Part shown: piece by piece, positions 28,961 to 40,199 of the stretch
Numbering within the stretch: the first letter of the stretch is position 1
How the letters are laid out: every line of letters starts with the position of its first letter
Source of the DNA: Methylobacterium amylolyticum
Lineage (GTDB): Bacteria; Pseudomonadota; Alphaproteobacteria; Rhizobiales; Beijerinckiaceae
DNA length: 64,000 nucleotides
Assembly (NCBI RefSeq): GCF_030700245.1
Contig: NZ_JAUYZI010000004.1
Location: forward strand, 1 to 64,000
Direction: 5' to 3'
The notes under the pieces: model-generated
Seen by the model: only the letters and a program-made list of their open reading frames with translations
Databases searched by the model: none
Told to the model about the DNA's origin: nothing
Translations under genes and position numbers: made by a program

Positions 28961-29800
28961 ATGGAGGCGAGGCGCTTCGGCGCGGCGCGGGTCCGCGTGC
29001 CGGTGATCGGCCAGGGCACGTGGAACATCGATCGCGGGGACCGGGCGGAGGCGGTGCGGGCCCTGCGCGCCGGGATCGACGCCGGCATGACCCACATCGA
29101 CACCGCCGAGATGTACGGCGAGGCCGAGGCCATCGTCGCCGAGGCGGTCCGCGACTGCCGCGAGGAGGTGTTCCTCGTCTCCAAGGTCGTGCCGAGCAAC
29201 GCCACCCGCCGCGGGGTCGTGCGCGCCTGCGAGGCCTCGCTGCGGCGGCTGAACACCGACCGGCTCGACTGCTACCTGCTGCACTGGCCGGGCAGCCACC
29301 CGCTCGCGGAGACGATCGGTGGGTTCGAGGATCTGCGCCGGGCGGGCAAGATCCTGTCCTGGGGGGTGAGCAATTTCGACGTCGACGACCTGGAGCGGGC
29401 GCTCGCGGTCGCCGGGCCGGACCGGATCGCCTGCAACCAGGTGCTCTACCATCTCGGCGAGCGGGCGATCGAGCACGCGGTCCTGCCCTGGTGCGCGGAT
29501 CACGGGGTGGCGCTGGTCGGCTACTCGCCCTTCGGCAGCGGCGACTTCCCCGAGCCGTCGAGCCCGGGCGGCCGGGTGCTCGACGGGATCGCCCGGTCGC
29601 ACGGCACCACGCCCTACGCGGTGGCGCTGGCCTTCCTGACCCGCTTGGCCACCACCTTCACCATCCCGAAGACCGGCCGGCCGGCGCGGGCGGTGGAGAA
29701 TGCCGGGGCGGGCGCGCTGCATCTCGGCGCGGCCGAGATCGCGCTGATCGACGCGCATTTTCCCCGCGGCCCGCGGCCGCGGATGCTGCCGATGCTGTGA
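28961..29800 (+). CDS. Aldo/keto reductase family protein
   Basis: These NADPH-dependent enzymes reduce aldehydes and ketones. The 279-residue TIM-barrel protein shows VPVIGQGTWN near the start and the catalytic Asp/Tyr motif GMTHIDTAEMYGEAE. The catalytic Lys is in VFLVSKVVP and the His in LDCYLLHWPGSH. The cofactor-binding tail is TFTIPKTGRPARAVEN. The order and length are normal. The physiological substrate is unknown, and a composite repeat follows downstream. Confidence 0.92.
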   Translation: MEARRFGAARVRVPVIGQGTWNIDRGDRAEAVRALRAGIDAGMTHIDTAEMYGEAEAIVAEAVRDCREEVFLVSKVVPSNATRRGVVRACEASLRRLNTDRLDCYLLHWPGSHPLAETIGGFEDLRRAGKILSWGVSNFDVDDLERALAVAGPDRIACNQVLYHLGERAIEHAVLPWCADHGVALVGYSPFGSGDFPEPSSPGGRVLDGIARSHGTTPYAVALAFLTRLATTFTIPKTGRPARAVENAGAGALHLGAAEIALIDAHFPRGPRPRMLPML

Positions 29801-30058
29801 CGGCCGCGGAACTCCGCGTGGTTCGTCGAGCGACCCATTCGCGCCGGGTCTCCCTCCCCCCTCTGCGGGGGAGGGTGGCCCCTGCGTGAGCAGGGGTCGG
29901 GAGAGGGGAGCCCGGCTTCAAGCAACGGCATTGCGCGGATGCCGTCCGCCACATCCGGCACCGTCGCTCCCCTCACCCGACGCCCTTCGGGCGCCACCCT
30001 CTCCCGCAGAGGGGAGAGGGGTGCCCGCCCACGCTGCGCGAGAGCACTCCCGACTCCC
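29801..30058. other. Intergenic region between the aldo/keto reductase and the PBP
   Basis: Apart from the composite repeat at 29851-30020 I see nothing here; both flanking genes end here (convergent). Confidence 0.6.
29851..30020. repeat. Composite palindromic repeat, copy 2 (both arms)
   Basis: Arm A (29851-29920, TCCCTCCCCCCTCTGCGGGG ... GGGAGAGGGGAGCCCGGC) is followed by arm B (29965-30020, CGCTCCCCTCACCCGACG ... CCACCCTCTCCCGCAG). The arms lie across a spacer of about 45 bp containing CCGGCACCG. This is the reverse orientation of the arrangement at 164-313. No gene overlaps it. Confidence 0.75.
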
Positions 30059-32314
30059 CTACTCCCCGATGCCGAACAGCTTCTCCAGGAGGTTGCGGTC
30101 GTCCGGCGCGGCCTCGCGGCGGACGGGGGCGCGGGGACGCGGAGCGGGCTCGGGGGCGGCGCCGCCGTTCAGGAACTGGCCGATCTGGCCCAGCACGTCG
30201 CCGGGGCCGGGGGCGGCGTTCGCCACCGTGGCGGTGGTCTCGGGGGCCCTGCGCCAGCGGTTGATGTTCGGCAGCGGCACCGGCGCCTGACCCTTGAGCG
30301 CCTGGGTCATGTAGGTCTTCCAGATCTCCACCGGCAGGTTGCCGCCGGACGCCTTCTTGGTCGGCTCGCCGTCGTCGTTGCCGAGCCAGACGCCGGTCAC
30401 GAGGGTGGCGGAGTAGCCGACGAACCACGCGTCGCGAAAGTCCTGGCTGGTGCCGGTCTTGCCGGCCAGATCCCAGCCGGGGATGTCGCCCTTCTTCGCG
30501 GTGCCGGAGACGAAGGTCTCGTGCATCATCGCGTTCATCATGCCGTCGGCGCTCGCGTCGATGACCCGGCCGAGGCCGCTGTCGGCGCGCTTGTAGAGGA
30601 CCTTGCCGTCGGTGGTCTTCACCGAGGCGACGACGTAGGGGATCACCCCGGTGCCGCCGTTGGCGAAGGCGCCGTAGGCGCCGACCATCTCCATCAGCGT
30701 CACCTCGGAGGTGCCGAGCGCGATCGAGCCGTTGGCCTGGAGCGGCGAGGTGATGCCGAGGCGCTGGGCGGTCTGCACTACCGCCTTCGGGCCGACCTCC
30801 TGGCCGAGCCGCACCGCCACGGTGTTGAGCGAGTGGGCGAGCGCCGAGCGCAGGGTGACCGGGCCCTCGTAGCGGTGGGAGTAGTTCTCCGGCGCCCAGG
30901 TGCCGATCCGGATCGGCGCGTCCTCGCGCACCGTGTCGGGGGTGGCGCCGCGCTCGACCGCGGCGAGGTAGACGAACGGCTTGAACGAGGAGCCCGGCTG
31001 ACGCTTGGCGGTGGTGGCGCGGTTGAACTGGCTCTGGGCGTAGTCGCGCCCGCCGATCAGGGCGCGGATCGCCCCGTCCGGCCGCATCGACACCAGCGCG
31101 CCCTGGCCGACGTTGTAGCGCCCGCCCTGCTTGTTCAGCTCGTCGGTCAGCGCCCGCTCGGCGGTCCCCTGGAGGCCGGTGTCGACGGTGGTCTGCACGA
31201 CGATGTCGGTCTCGAACTTGCCGACGTAGTCGTCGAGCACGTCCATCACGAGGTCGGCGACGTAGTTGGCCGAGCCGCCGCCGCGGCTGCTCGCCGGCCG
31301 GGCCGGCTGGGCCAGCGACACCTTCACGTCCCCCGGCGCCGCGAAGCCGAGATCCTGCATCGCCGCGAGCACCTGGGCGGCGCGGGCCTGCGCGGCCGGC
31401 AGGTTGCGGTTCGGGGCGAGCCGCGACGGCGCCTGGACGAGGCCGCCGAGCATCGCGGCCTGCGCGAGGCTGACGTCCTTGGCCGGCTTGCCGAAGTAGC
31501 GCTGCGCGGCCGCCTCGACGCCGTAGGCGCCGGCGCCGAAGTAGACGCGGTTGAGGTAGAGTTCGAGGATCTCGTCCTTGGTGTACTTGTGCTCCAGCCA
31601 CAGCGCCAGGATCGCCTCCTGGATCTTTCGCGATGCCGAGCGTTCCGGCGTCAGGAACAGATTCTTGGCGAGCTGCTGCGTCAGCGTCGAGCCGCCCTGG
31701 GCGACGCCGCGGCGGGTGAGGTTCTGGGCGATCGCCCGGCCGATGCCGACGGGATCGATGCCCGCATGGGTGTAGAAGCGCCGGTCCTCGATCGCCACGA
31801 AGGCGCGCGGCAGGTAGGGCGGCAGCTCCTTGATCGACACGACGCGCCCGCCGGTCTCGCCGCGGTTGGCGAGCAGCGAGCCGTCGCTCGCCAGGATCGC
31901 GATGTTGGGCGGGCGCTTCGGGACCGAGAGCTGGTCGATCGGCGGCAGTTGCGAGGCGTGGTAGGCCACGAGCCCGGCGAGCCCGATCGCCGCCCACAGG
32001 CCGAGGACGACGCAGCCGTAGACGATGCGGCCGAGCCACGAGCGGCGGCGGACGCGCCGCGCGCCGCGCCCGGTCGCGCCCCGCGCCGTCCCCTTGGCCG
32101 CCTTGGCGCCCCTCCCCGTCCCCGAGCCCGTCCGCTTGCCCACGCGCCCCCCGTCTCCGCCCCCGGCCCGGTCCTCGCGGGACAGGCGCAGATCGAGGTC
32201 GCCCCGGGTCGAGCGCCCCTCCGGCACATCGAAGTTCGGCTCGATCCTGCCCCGACCCCTGTCCGGCCCGTTGCCCGGCCCCTTGCCCTGCCCGCTGCCC
32301 AGCCCTCTGGCCAT
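30059..32314 (-). CDS. Class A penicillin-binding protein (PBP1-type)
   Basis: The bifunctional enzyme polymerises and cross-links peptidoglycan in the periplasm. The 751-residue protein has an unusually basic, low-complexity cytoplasmic N-terminus (about 1-90) and a membrane anchor (about 95-120). The GT51 glycosyltransferase domain carries VAIEDRRFYTHAGIDP and GGSTLTQQLAKNLF. The transpeptidase domain carries the active-site Ser in PGSSFKPF, SLN and the KTGTS motif. The C-terminus is Pro/Arg-rich. Other features of the family are intact. Confidence 0.94.
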   Translation of the reverse strand: MARGLGSGQGKGPGNGPDRGRGRIEPNFDVPEGRSTRGDLDLRLSREDRAGGGDGGRVGKRTGSGTGRGAKAAKGTARGATGRGARRVRRRSWLGRIVYGCVVLGLWAAIGLAGLVAYHASQLPPIDQLSVPKRPPNIAILASDGSLLANRGETGGRVVSIKELPPYLPRAFVAIEDRRFYTHAGIDPVGIGRAIAQNLTRRGVAQGGSTLTQQLAKNLFLTPERSASRKIQEAILALWLEHKYTKDEILELYLNRVYFGAGAYGVEAAAQRYFGKPAKDVSLAQAAMLGGLVQAPSRLAPNRNLPAAQARAAQVLAAMQDLGFAAPGDVKVSLAQPARPASSRGGGSANYVADLVMDVLDDYVGKFETDIVVQTTVDTGLQGTAERALTDELNKQGGRYNVGQGALVSMRPDGAIRALIGGRDYAQSQFNRATTAKRQPGSSFKPFVYLAAVERGATPDTVREDAPIRIGTWAPENYSHRYEGPVTLRSALAHSLNTVAVRLGQEVGPKAVVQTAQRLGITSPLQANGSIALGTSEVTLMEMVGAYGAFANGGTGVIPYVVASVKTTDGKVLYKRADSGLGRVIDASADGMMNAMMHETFVSGTAKKGDIPGWDLAGKTGTSQDFRDAWFVGYSATLVTGVWLGNDDGEPTKKASGGNLPVEIWKTYMTQALKGQAPVPLPNINRWRRAPETTATVANAAPGPGDVLGQIGQFLNGGAAPEPAPRPRAPVRREAAPDDRNLLEKLFGIGE

Positions 32315-32525
32315 GAATCCCGTCTGCGCATGAAACCGCCCGGCCCCGTGCGCCGAGCGCCGCGGGACCGGTTACCGCACGCTAAATGCGGCGGTTTAAG
32401 GGGGCGTTAGCACTGCCCGGGCGCGCCGGACGCGGGGCGCCCGGGCCGCGGAACCCGACACAACGCCTTGGCGTCGCGATGCTTTTTCGTGCAGGGGGAC
32501 CACGCAGGGCCGCGGCCGGACGCGG

Positions 32526-32912
32526 TCAGACCGCGGGGTCGTCCGCCGCGTCCGCCTCGCGCCCGAGCACGTGCCGCGACTCGGCCAGGAGCACGGGATG
32601 GCGGGCCGATTGCGGTCCGGATTGCGGCGTGTCGCGCCCGGCCCCGGCGATCCGGGCCAGGAAGTCGCGGCGGCGCAGGCCGAACCGGCCGAGGCTCGCG
32701 GTGAGCGCGCGCAGCACGATCCGCACCGCCTCGGTGCGCTCGCGCTCGCGGGCCAGTTCCTCCTCCAGCGCCCGCACGCGCGCCCGCGCCGCGGCGAGGG
32801 CGTCGCGGTTCGCCTCGTAATCCGCCGCGCCGGTGCGCGCGTCGTCGAGCCGGATCCGGCACTCCTGCAACGCGCTGAGCAGCAGGAGTTCCTGCGCCGA
32901 CGCCTGACTCAT
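32526..32912 (-). CDS. Unknown coiled-coil protein
   Basis: This 128-residue protein has a long predicted coiled coil from about residue 20 to 75 (LDDARTGAADYEANRDALAA, VRALEEELARERERTEAVRI). A short helical domain (LGRFGLRRRDFLARIAG) and a variable tail follow. I do not recognise a family; cytoplasmic location is likely. It stands alone between two intergenic stretches. Confidence 0.5.
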   Translation of the reverse strand: MSQASAQELLLLSALQECRIRLDDARTGAADYEANRDALAAARARVRALEEELARERERTEAVRIVLRALTASLGRFGLRRRDFLARIAGAGRDTPQSGPQSARHPVLLAESRHVLGREADAADDPAV

Positions 32913-33205
32913 CCCGGTCCTCCCCGCGCGCCCGGCCGGTGCCGAGGCGGCGCGCCCGCCGATCGTTTCCCGCCCGCCTATAGCCGGTGGCGGCCCCGCA
33001 CCAGAAGCCCGGTCTCTCCGGCGAGGCCAATCCGGAGCGCGGCGATCGGCGCCGCGCCCCGCGCAGCCTGCGGATTCCGGCGCCCACCGAACTGATCATC
33101 CGGCCGCCATAGCCGTCATCGGACTCTTAACCCGCCGCCTGCACTGTCCATCGGATCGGGCGACACCCTGCGCCCGCGCCGGATTGCGGCCAGGGGGGCC
33201 TCCCG
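32913..33205. other. Intergenic region between coiled-coil and PilZ-like genes
   Basis: These 293 bases separate divergent genes. I see no additional gene, tRNA or strong repeat; it probably holds the two promoters. Confidence 0.4.
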
Positions 33206-33451
33206 ATGCTCGACGATCGCCGCGGCGCGTTCCGGCGCAACGCCTTCACCTTCGGCGCGGTCACCGGCATCGGCCCGGAGATCGAGTGCCTCGTCTGGGA
33301 CGCGACGGAATCCGGAGCGCAGATCGAGGTCGCGGATCCGGACCGGGTGCCGGACCGGTTCGACCTGCGGCTGACCGTGGACGCGCCCGCGCGGCCGGTC
33401 GCGGTCGCGTGGCGCCGGGGCCGGCGCCTCGGCCTGACCTTCCTGGGCTGA
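33206..33451 (+). CDS. Small PilZ-like protein
   Basis: The 81-residue protein resembles a minimal PilZ domain. An N-terminal RRGAFRRNAF segment is followed by ECLVWDATESGAQIEVADP, matching the RxxxR and DxSxxG-like signatures with the usual S replaced by T or E. The end (RRGRRLGLTFLG) corresponds to the final strand. The c-di-GMP motif is therefore imperfect. Ribosome-binding evidence is limited to a G-rich stretch (AGGGGGG). The neighbouring genes give no functional hint. Confidence 0.6.
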   Translation: MLDDRRGAFRRNAFTFGAVTGIGPEIECLVWDATESGAQIEVADPDRVPDRFDLRLTVDAPARPVAVAWRRGRRLGLTFLG

Positions 33452-33464
33452 GGCGCCGGCCGGG

Positions 33465-34571
33465 TCAGGCGCCGGGCTCGACCGCCGGGCTTCGGGGACC
33501 CGTCCCCCAGGATGGCCGGGACGCGCGGCGCGGCGGCGGGGCCGCGAGGTGGAGGGCGCGCGGCCGCACGAACAGGGCGGCGAGCGGCGTGCCGCGCACC
33601 AGCCGCTCCAGGGCGAGCGGCACGAGCACCGCGACGGTGATGACGGCGAGGCTCACGAGGCCGACATCCGCGATGAGCCCCGAGCGGACCAGCGCCTCGC
33701 GCGTCGCGGCCATCGGCAGGGTGAAGGCGAGGTAGATCACGATCGAGCGCTGCCCGCAGTACCGCAGCGCCTCGGCGACCGGCCCGCCCGCCCGGTCGAG
33801 CAGCGCCGCCCCGGACACGATCGCCAGCGCCCCGGCGGCGCCCAGCACGAGGCTCACCCCGGGCAGGCTCGCGAGCGTCGGGTAGCCGGCGAAGGCGGAG
33901 GGCGTCAGCGCGAGCCAGCCCTCCGCGACGGCCCAGAGCGCGAGGCCGATCAGCGCGAGACCGGCGCGCGCCCGCACGCGATCGGCCAGCGCGAAGATGT
34001 GGCGGGCGAGCAGGTAGCCGCCGACGAAGTAGACGTAGCGGGCGCAGAACTCCTCGACGAGGGTCGAGTCGGAGCGGATGTCGGCGAGTTGCAGCAGGGC
34101 GGCGCCGGCCAGCAGCGCCGGCCCCGGCACGCGGCGCAGCAGCTTGGTGACCACCGAGAACACGGCGAGCAGGTAGATGAACCACAGGGTCGAGTACGGC
34201 TCGACCAGGGCGTGCGCAAGGTGGGCGAGGAACGCCTCCGGCCCAGCCCCGTCGACGATCCGGCCGTACTTGGCCGCCGACAGGATCAGCAGCCACAGCA
34301 GGTAGAAGTAGGCGAAGTGGGCCACCCGCCGGTCCGCGAACAGCCGCCAGTCGCGGTCGATCACCCGGCCGACGAACAGCCCGGACAGGAGGAAGAAGTC
34401 GGGGATGCGGAACGGCTTGGCGAAGGCCACCACCGGGTGCAGGAACCCCTCGCCGCCCATCGCCTCGCCGGTGCCGAGCACCGCGTGCATCATCACCACG
34501 AGCAGGATGCAGGTGCCCTTGGCGATGTCGACCCAGGCGCGCCGCCCGTCCGCTTCGTCCCCGCCCGCCAT
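33465..34571 (-). CDS. Acyltransferase-3 family membrane protein
   Basis: This integral membrane protein of 368 residues has about ten predicted helices. The N-terminal signature WVDIAKGTCILLVVMMHAV and the catalytic-type His are as in the acyltransferase-3 family, which O-acetylates or succinylates extracellular polysaccharides and glycolipids. A further motif (IPDFFLLSGLFV) supports this. I use the ATG at 34571; a GTG at 34589 is equally possible. The last 35 residues are low-complexity. The substrate is unknown. Confidence 0.85.
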   Translation of the reverse strand: MAGGDEADGRRAWVDIAKGTCILLVVMMHAVLGTGEAMGGEGFLHPVVAFAKPFRIPDFFLLSGLFVGRVIDRDWRLFADRRVAHFAYFYLLWLLILSAAKYGRIVDGAGPEAFLAHLAHALVEPYSTLWFIYLLAVFSVVTKLLRRVPGPALLAGAALLQLADIRSDSTLVEEFCARYVYFVGGYLLARHIFALADRVRARAGLALIGLALWAVAEGWLALTPSAFAGYPTLASLPGVSLVLGAAGALAIVSGAALLDRAGGPVAEALRYCGQRSIVIYLAFTLPMAATREALVRSGLIADVGLVSLAVITVAVLVPLALERLVRGTPLAALFVRPRALHLAAPPPRRASRPSWGTGPRSPAVEPGA

Positions 34572-34920
34572 GCCCGCCCCCGTCGCCACGGGGGGACCTT
34601 AGGGCGCCGCGGTTGAGGAAGGTGTCGGTCGGGCCGTCGATCCGCAATCGTGATGAACGGGCCGTGAAACCGGGTGCCCGTTCCGAGGTGGGGTGTCCCG
34701 TCCTACGGCCGATCGTGCGGTGGAGTCGGGCGGACGAGGCGCTCGCGCACCGCGTGCACGAGATGGTCGCGCTTCACCCAACCCTCGCTGGCGATACCGC
34801 CGAGCGGGCACCGTGTCATGCTTTGTCCAGAAAAGCCATCGCACGATCGCGTCGTACAGGCCTATGCGATGGCTTTTCGCCCGGGCACGGCCGATCTCGC
34901 AGCCGCTCGACACTAGCCGC
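34572..34920. other. Intergenic region with a strong inverted repeat
   Basis: This 349-bp gap contains a 13-bp perfect inverted repeat with A and T runs at its ends (34831-34877). Overlapping short frames show no recognisable protein. Some of the sequence reads unlike its surroundings, but no transposase signature is seen. Confidence 0.5.
34831..34877. repeat. 13-bp inverted repeat flanked by A and T runs
   Basis: AAAAGCCATCGCA (34831-34843) and TGCGATGGCTTTT (34865-34877) are exact reverse complements separated by 21 bases. The stem ends in a run of T on both strands, so it could act as a bidirectional terminator; alternatively it may be the end of a decayed mobile element. Confidence 0.6.
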
Positions 34921-35295
34921 CTAATCCCGCCGCTTGGACGCCCGCCGGTCGCGGGTCATGCGGGTCGGGGCGTGGAAGTCGTCCGGCTTGCCCCGGACCC
35001 AGGCGAGGAAGCCGGCGATCTCGGGGTCGGCGCGGAGCGCGTCCACGTCGGCGAGGCGGCGGGCGATCTCGGCCTCGCTGTAGCGGGCGTGGATGGCCGA
35101 GTGGCAGATCTGGTGCAGGCGCACGGTGCCGCGGTGGGTGCCGCCCTTCAGCCGCGGGGTCAGGTGGTGCAGGCTGGAGCGGGCGTGCCCAGGGATCGGA
35201 CGCTCGCAGAGCGGGCAGACGGGGAGCGGCTTCGCCGCCGGCCCGTGCGTGTCCGGGTCGTCGTCGTGCCAGCGCCGGGACCGCCGTCCGACCAA
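34921..35295 (-). CDS. HNH-type protein
   Basis: The 124-residue protein has a Cys-pair/His HNH arrangement: VCPLCERPI, then SLHHLTPRLKGGTHRGTVRLH, then QICHSAIH. These form the zinc-stabilised HNH nuclease fold. I favour a TTG start at 35295 because GGAGG lies 9 bases upstream; a GTG at 35352 is another option. HNH proteins cut or bind DNA, but this small form may be a regulator or DNA-repair helper. No restriction or phage genes are adjacent. Confidence 0.75.
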   Translation of the reverse strand: MVGRRSRRWHDDDPDTHGPAAKPLPVCPLCERPIPGHARSSLHHLTPRLKGGTHRGTVRLHQICHSAIHARYSEAEIARRLADVDALRADPEIAGFLAWVRGKPDDFHAPTRMTRDRRASKRRD

Positions 35296-35394
35296 GCCGC
35301 CCAACCTCCATCGGCCGACCGCTCGGCCCTCGGGCCAAGAGGTAGGACGCACCCGGACCCGGCGGCAGGGGCGACGGCGTCGCGGGGGTGGACG

Positions 35395-36213
35395 TCAGCC
35401 CGGCACGACGGCCGCGTCGGCGCAGGCGGTGCGGAACAGGGCCGCCGCCTCGGCGTCCCGGGCGCCGAGGATCGAGACGTGGTCGCCGGGGATCAGGTCG
35501 AGCCGCGCCCGGGGGCCGATCGCCGCTTCGAGCCGCCGGGCGAGTTCGGCCGGCACGATGCGGTCGGCCTCGCCCTGCACGATCAGCACCGGCGCGGTGC
35601 CGCCGGCCACCCGCCGGTCGGAGCGGAAGGTGTCCCGCAGGAGCAGCGTCGGGACGTACGGAAAGTGCACCCGCACGGCGTTGACCAGGGAATCGAACGG
35701 CGCTTCGAGGTAGAGCCCGCGATGCGGGACCCGCTCGGCCACCGCGACCGCCACCGCCGCGCCGAGGGAGTGGCCGTGCAGCAGCACCGGCGCGCCGGGC
35801 GCCCGCGCCGCGACCTCGGCGGCGGCCGCCAGCCCGTCGCGGATCAGCCCGTCCTCGCTCGGGGCTCCGGTCGAGCCCGGATAGCCGCGATAGGCCACCG
35901 CCAGCACGCCCCAGCCCGCCGCCCGCCACGGCCCTTGGGAGAAGCGGGCCGCGTGCGGCTCGGGCCGCGCCCCGTTGCCGTGGAAGGTCACCACCACGCC
36001 GCAGCCCGGGCGCGGCGGGTGCCAGAGCCCGTGCAGCCGCTCCCCGTCCGGGGTCGCCACCGTCACGACCGCGACGCCCGGCGGCACCGCGTGCGGGGGC
36101 GGCGGCCGGTAGGCGCCCGGGTAGATCAGCCGGCGCTGGCCGAGCGCCAGCCCCACCAGCGCGAGGGCGTAGAGCGCGAGCGCCAGGACGGCGAGGACGG
36201 CCAGGACGCGCAT
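35395..36213 (-). CDS. Membrane-anchored alpha/beta hydrolase
   Basis: The 272-residue protein begins with a hydrophobic segment (about 2-24, VLAVLAVLALALYALALVGL) serving as anchor or signal. The hydrolase core has TFHGNGARPEPH (oxyanion), the nucleophile elbow HGHSLGAAVA with Ser as nucleophile, an acid in VQGEADRIVP and the His in GDHVSILG. This matches the ABHD13/YfhR-like subfamily. The catalytic domain probably faces the periplasm. The role is unknown. Confidence 0.85.
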   Translation of the reverse strand: MRVLAVLAVLALALYALALVGLALGQRRLIYPGAYRPPPPHAVPPGVAVVTVATPDGERLHGLWHPPRPGCGVVVTFHGNGARPEPHAARFSQGPWRAAGWGVLAVAYRGYPGSTGAPSEDGLIRDGLAAAAEVAARAPGAPVLLHGHSLGAAVAVAVAERVPHRGLYLEAPFDSLVNAVRVHFPYVPTLLLRDTFRSDRRVAGGTAPVLIVQGEADRIVPAELARRLEAAIGPRARLDLIPGDHVSILGARDAEAAALFRTACADAAVVPG

Positions 36214-38418
<2,205 letters not shown>

Positions 38419-38647
38419 CACCGGGCCTTCGATGAGATGCCCGCCCGCGCGGAACGGTCGCGCGGGCGGGCGAGATCGTGAGGTTGCCGTTCGGGCATTC
38501 CGCGGATTGCGCACACCGCGTTGACCGGATCTTCATCTCAGATCCAGGAGTTGCACGACCCGCCGGTGCACAAGCGTCCCCCGTTAGGGTCCGCTTAAGG
38601 GCGCGGCCGGCGAAATCCTACGATCACAGGATCGCAGGAATCGGCTC

Positions 38648-38965
38648 ATGGAAATCCGCAGTCTGGCCGCCGGCCCGCAGGGCCTCGATGCCATCGGTGC
38701 CACCGCCGCACCGCCGGCGCGGACGTCCGAGCCCCCGACCTCCAACGCCCTCGACCCGCCGGTGAAGGTCGAGATCGGCGCGGACGCCCGCGCGGGACGC
38801 TTCACCCGCGACGCCGATACCAGCACCATGGTGTTCCAGGTGGTCGATTCCGCCTCCGGGGACGTGGTCGAGCAGCTCCCCAGCGAGACGGCCCTGCGCA
38901 ACCGCGCCTACGACAGCGCCCGGGCGCAGCGCTCGGAATCCGCCGGCCTGTCGCGGGTCGCCTGA
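38648..38965 (+). CDS. FlaG-like protein
   Basis: The 105-residue protein resembles FlaG-family proteins in its C-terminal half: STMVFQVVDSASGDVVEQLPSE matches the FxVVDxxTGEVIRQIPxE signature. The N-terminus is Pro/Ala-rich. FlaG proteins are linked to flagellar filament or cap assembly, but no flagellar gene is nearby, so a role outside flagella is also possible. Confidence 0.6.
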   Translation: MEIRSLAAGPQGLDAIGATAAPPARTSEPPTSNALDPPVKVEIGADARAGRFTRDADTSTMVFQVVDSASGDVVEQLPSETALRNRAYDSARAQRSESAGLSRVA

Positions 38966-38971
38966 CGGGGC

Positions 38972-40120
38972 TCAGGCCGGCTCGCTCCCCGCGACGCCCG
39001 GCACCGGCCCGGCCACCCGGGCCGGGACGCGCTGGACGAGTAGCCGGGCGGCGGCGCGGATCGCGACGAGGCCGGCCCGGGCGACCCGGATCTGTCCCGG
39101 GAGCTGGCGCGGGCCGATCGGCCGATAGGCGAGGCGCGGGCTCGCGCGCTCGGCCTCGGAGATGGCGTGGCCGAGCGGGAGGGCCGCGATCCGGCGCGCC
39201 TCGGCCTCGGGGATGGCGAGGCGCCGCGCCCAGGCGAGGTCGCGCTGGAGGACGCCCGCGCCGTGCAGGCGGCGGAACCGGGCGCGCCACAGGTAGCGCC
39301 GCACGCAGCGATGAAAAAGCTCCATCCGGGCGTCGCACAGGGCGTCGGGCTCCTCACAGCGCGAGCGGATCGTGTCGGCGACGCCCCCCGGGGCCCGCCC
39401 GGTAAGCCGGGCCGAGATCGTCACGCACACGTCGGGGGCGTGGCGCACCCGCAGGCCGTGGGCGATCAGCCGGGCGATGAACGCCCCGTCCTCGCCCAGC
39501 GGGATCTCGGGCATGCCCCCCACCTGGAGATAGGCCGCGCGGGTCACCGCCAGCGTCGCGCCGATCGTGGTGCGGTGGCAGGGCCAGGGATCGTGCGGGT
39601 CCGGGTCGATCCGCGCCTCGGCCTCGGTGATCAGCGCGTCGTAGGTGTCCTCCAGCCGTCCACGGGCGTGGAGCGCGTCCGGCAGCAGCCGGCCCTCGGC
39701 TTCGTCCAGCTCGACCCGCCCCGCCACCGCGTCGGCGCCGGCTGCGAGGGCGGCGCGGTTGCGGGCGACCCAGTCCGGCGGCACGCGGCTGTCGGCGTCG
39801 GTGGACAGGATCGCGCCGTTCCCCTCCCCCAGCCACGCGGCCGCCGCATCCATCGCCCGGCGGCGGGCCCAGCCCGCGTGCGCGCCGGAAAAGTCCTCGA
39901 CACTCACGCGCACGGGCACCGGCAGGGTCGGCGCGAGGTCCGCGACGATCCGGTCGGTGCCGTCGGTGCAGTTGTTGAGGAACAGGACGACGCCGAGGGC
40001 GCCCGGCGGCAGGCCGGCCTGCGCGCCGATCGCCCGCAGGCAGGCGGCGATCCGCTCGGCCTCGTTGCGCACCGGCACCGCGATCACCGCGACCGGGCAG
40101 TCGGCTGTGAGGCTCGTCAT
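38972..40120 (-). CDS. GT2-family glycosyltransferase
   Basis: The 382-residue protein has a GT-A fold: the N-terminus AVIAVPVRNEAERIAACLRA, the DxD-like metal motif in ILSTDADSRVPPDWVARN (about 103-120) and the ALAVTRAAYLQVGGMPEI segment. It lacks long C-terminal helices, so it is probably cytoplasmic or peripheral. It likely transfers a sugar to a lipid or polysaccharide. Its neighbours do not indicate the pathway. Confidence 0.88.
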   Translation of the reverse strand: MTSLTADCPVAVIAVPVRNEAERIAACLRAIGAQAGLPPGALGVVLFLNNCTDGTDRIVADLAPTLPVPVRVSVEDFSGAHAGWARRRAMDAAAAWLGEGNGAILSTDADSRVPPDWVARNRAALAAGADAVAGRVELDEAEGRLLPDALHARGRLEDTYDALITEAEARIDPDPHDPWPCHRTTIGATLAVTRAAYLQVGGMPEIPLGEDGAFIARLIAHGLRVRHAPDVCVTISARLTGRAPGGVADTIRSRCEEPDALCDARMELFHRCVRRYLWRARFRRLHGAGVLQRDLAWARRLAIPEAEARRIAALPLGHAISEAERASPRLAYRPIGPRQLPGQIRVARAGLVAIRAAARLLVQRVPARVAGPVPGVAGSEPA

Positions 40121-40199
40121 CGCGAAAGCAGTCTCCGTCGCGCCGGGGCGCCCGGCACGCGGGGTTATGGCGGGACCCAGATGAACGGAAGCCGATCGG

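Noticed and set aside
34599..34913. Possible transposase remnant near 34.7 kb
   Set aside because: A short frame in this gap reads unlike its surroundings, but no DDE or HUH motif is visible.
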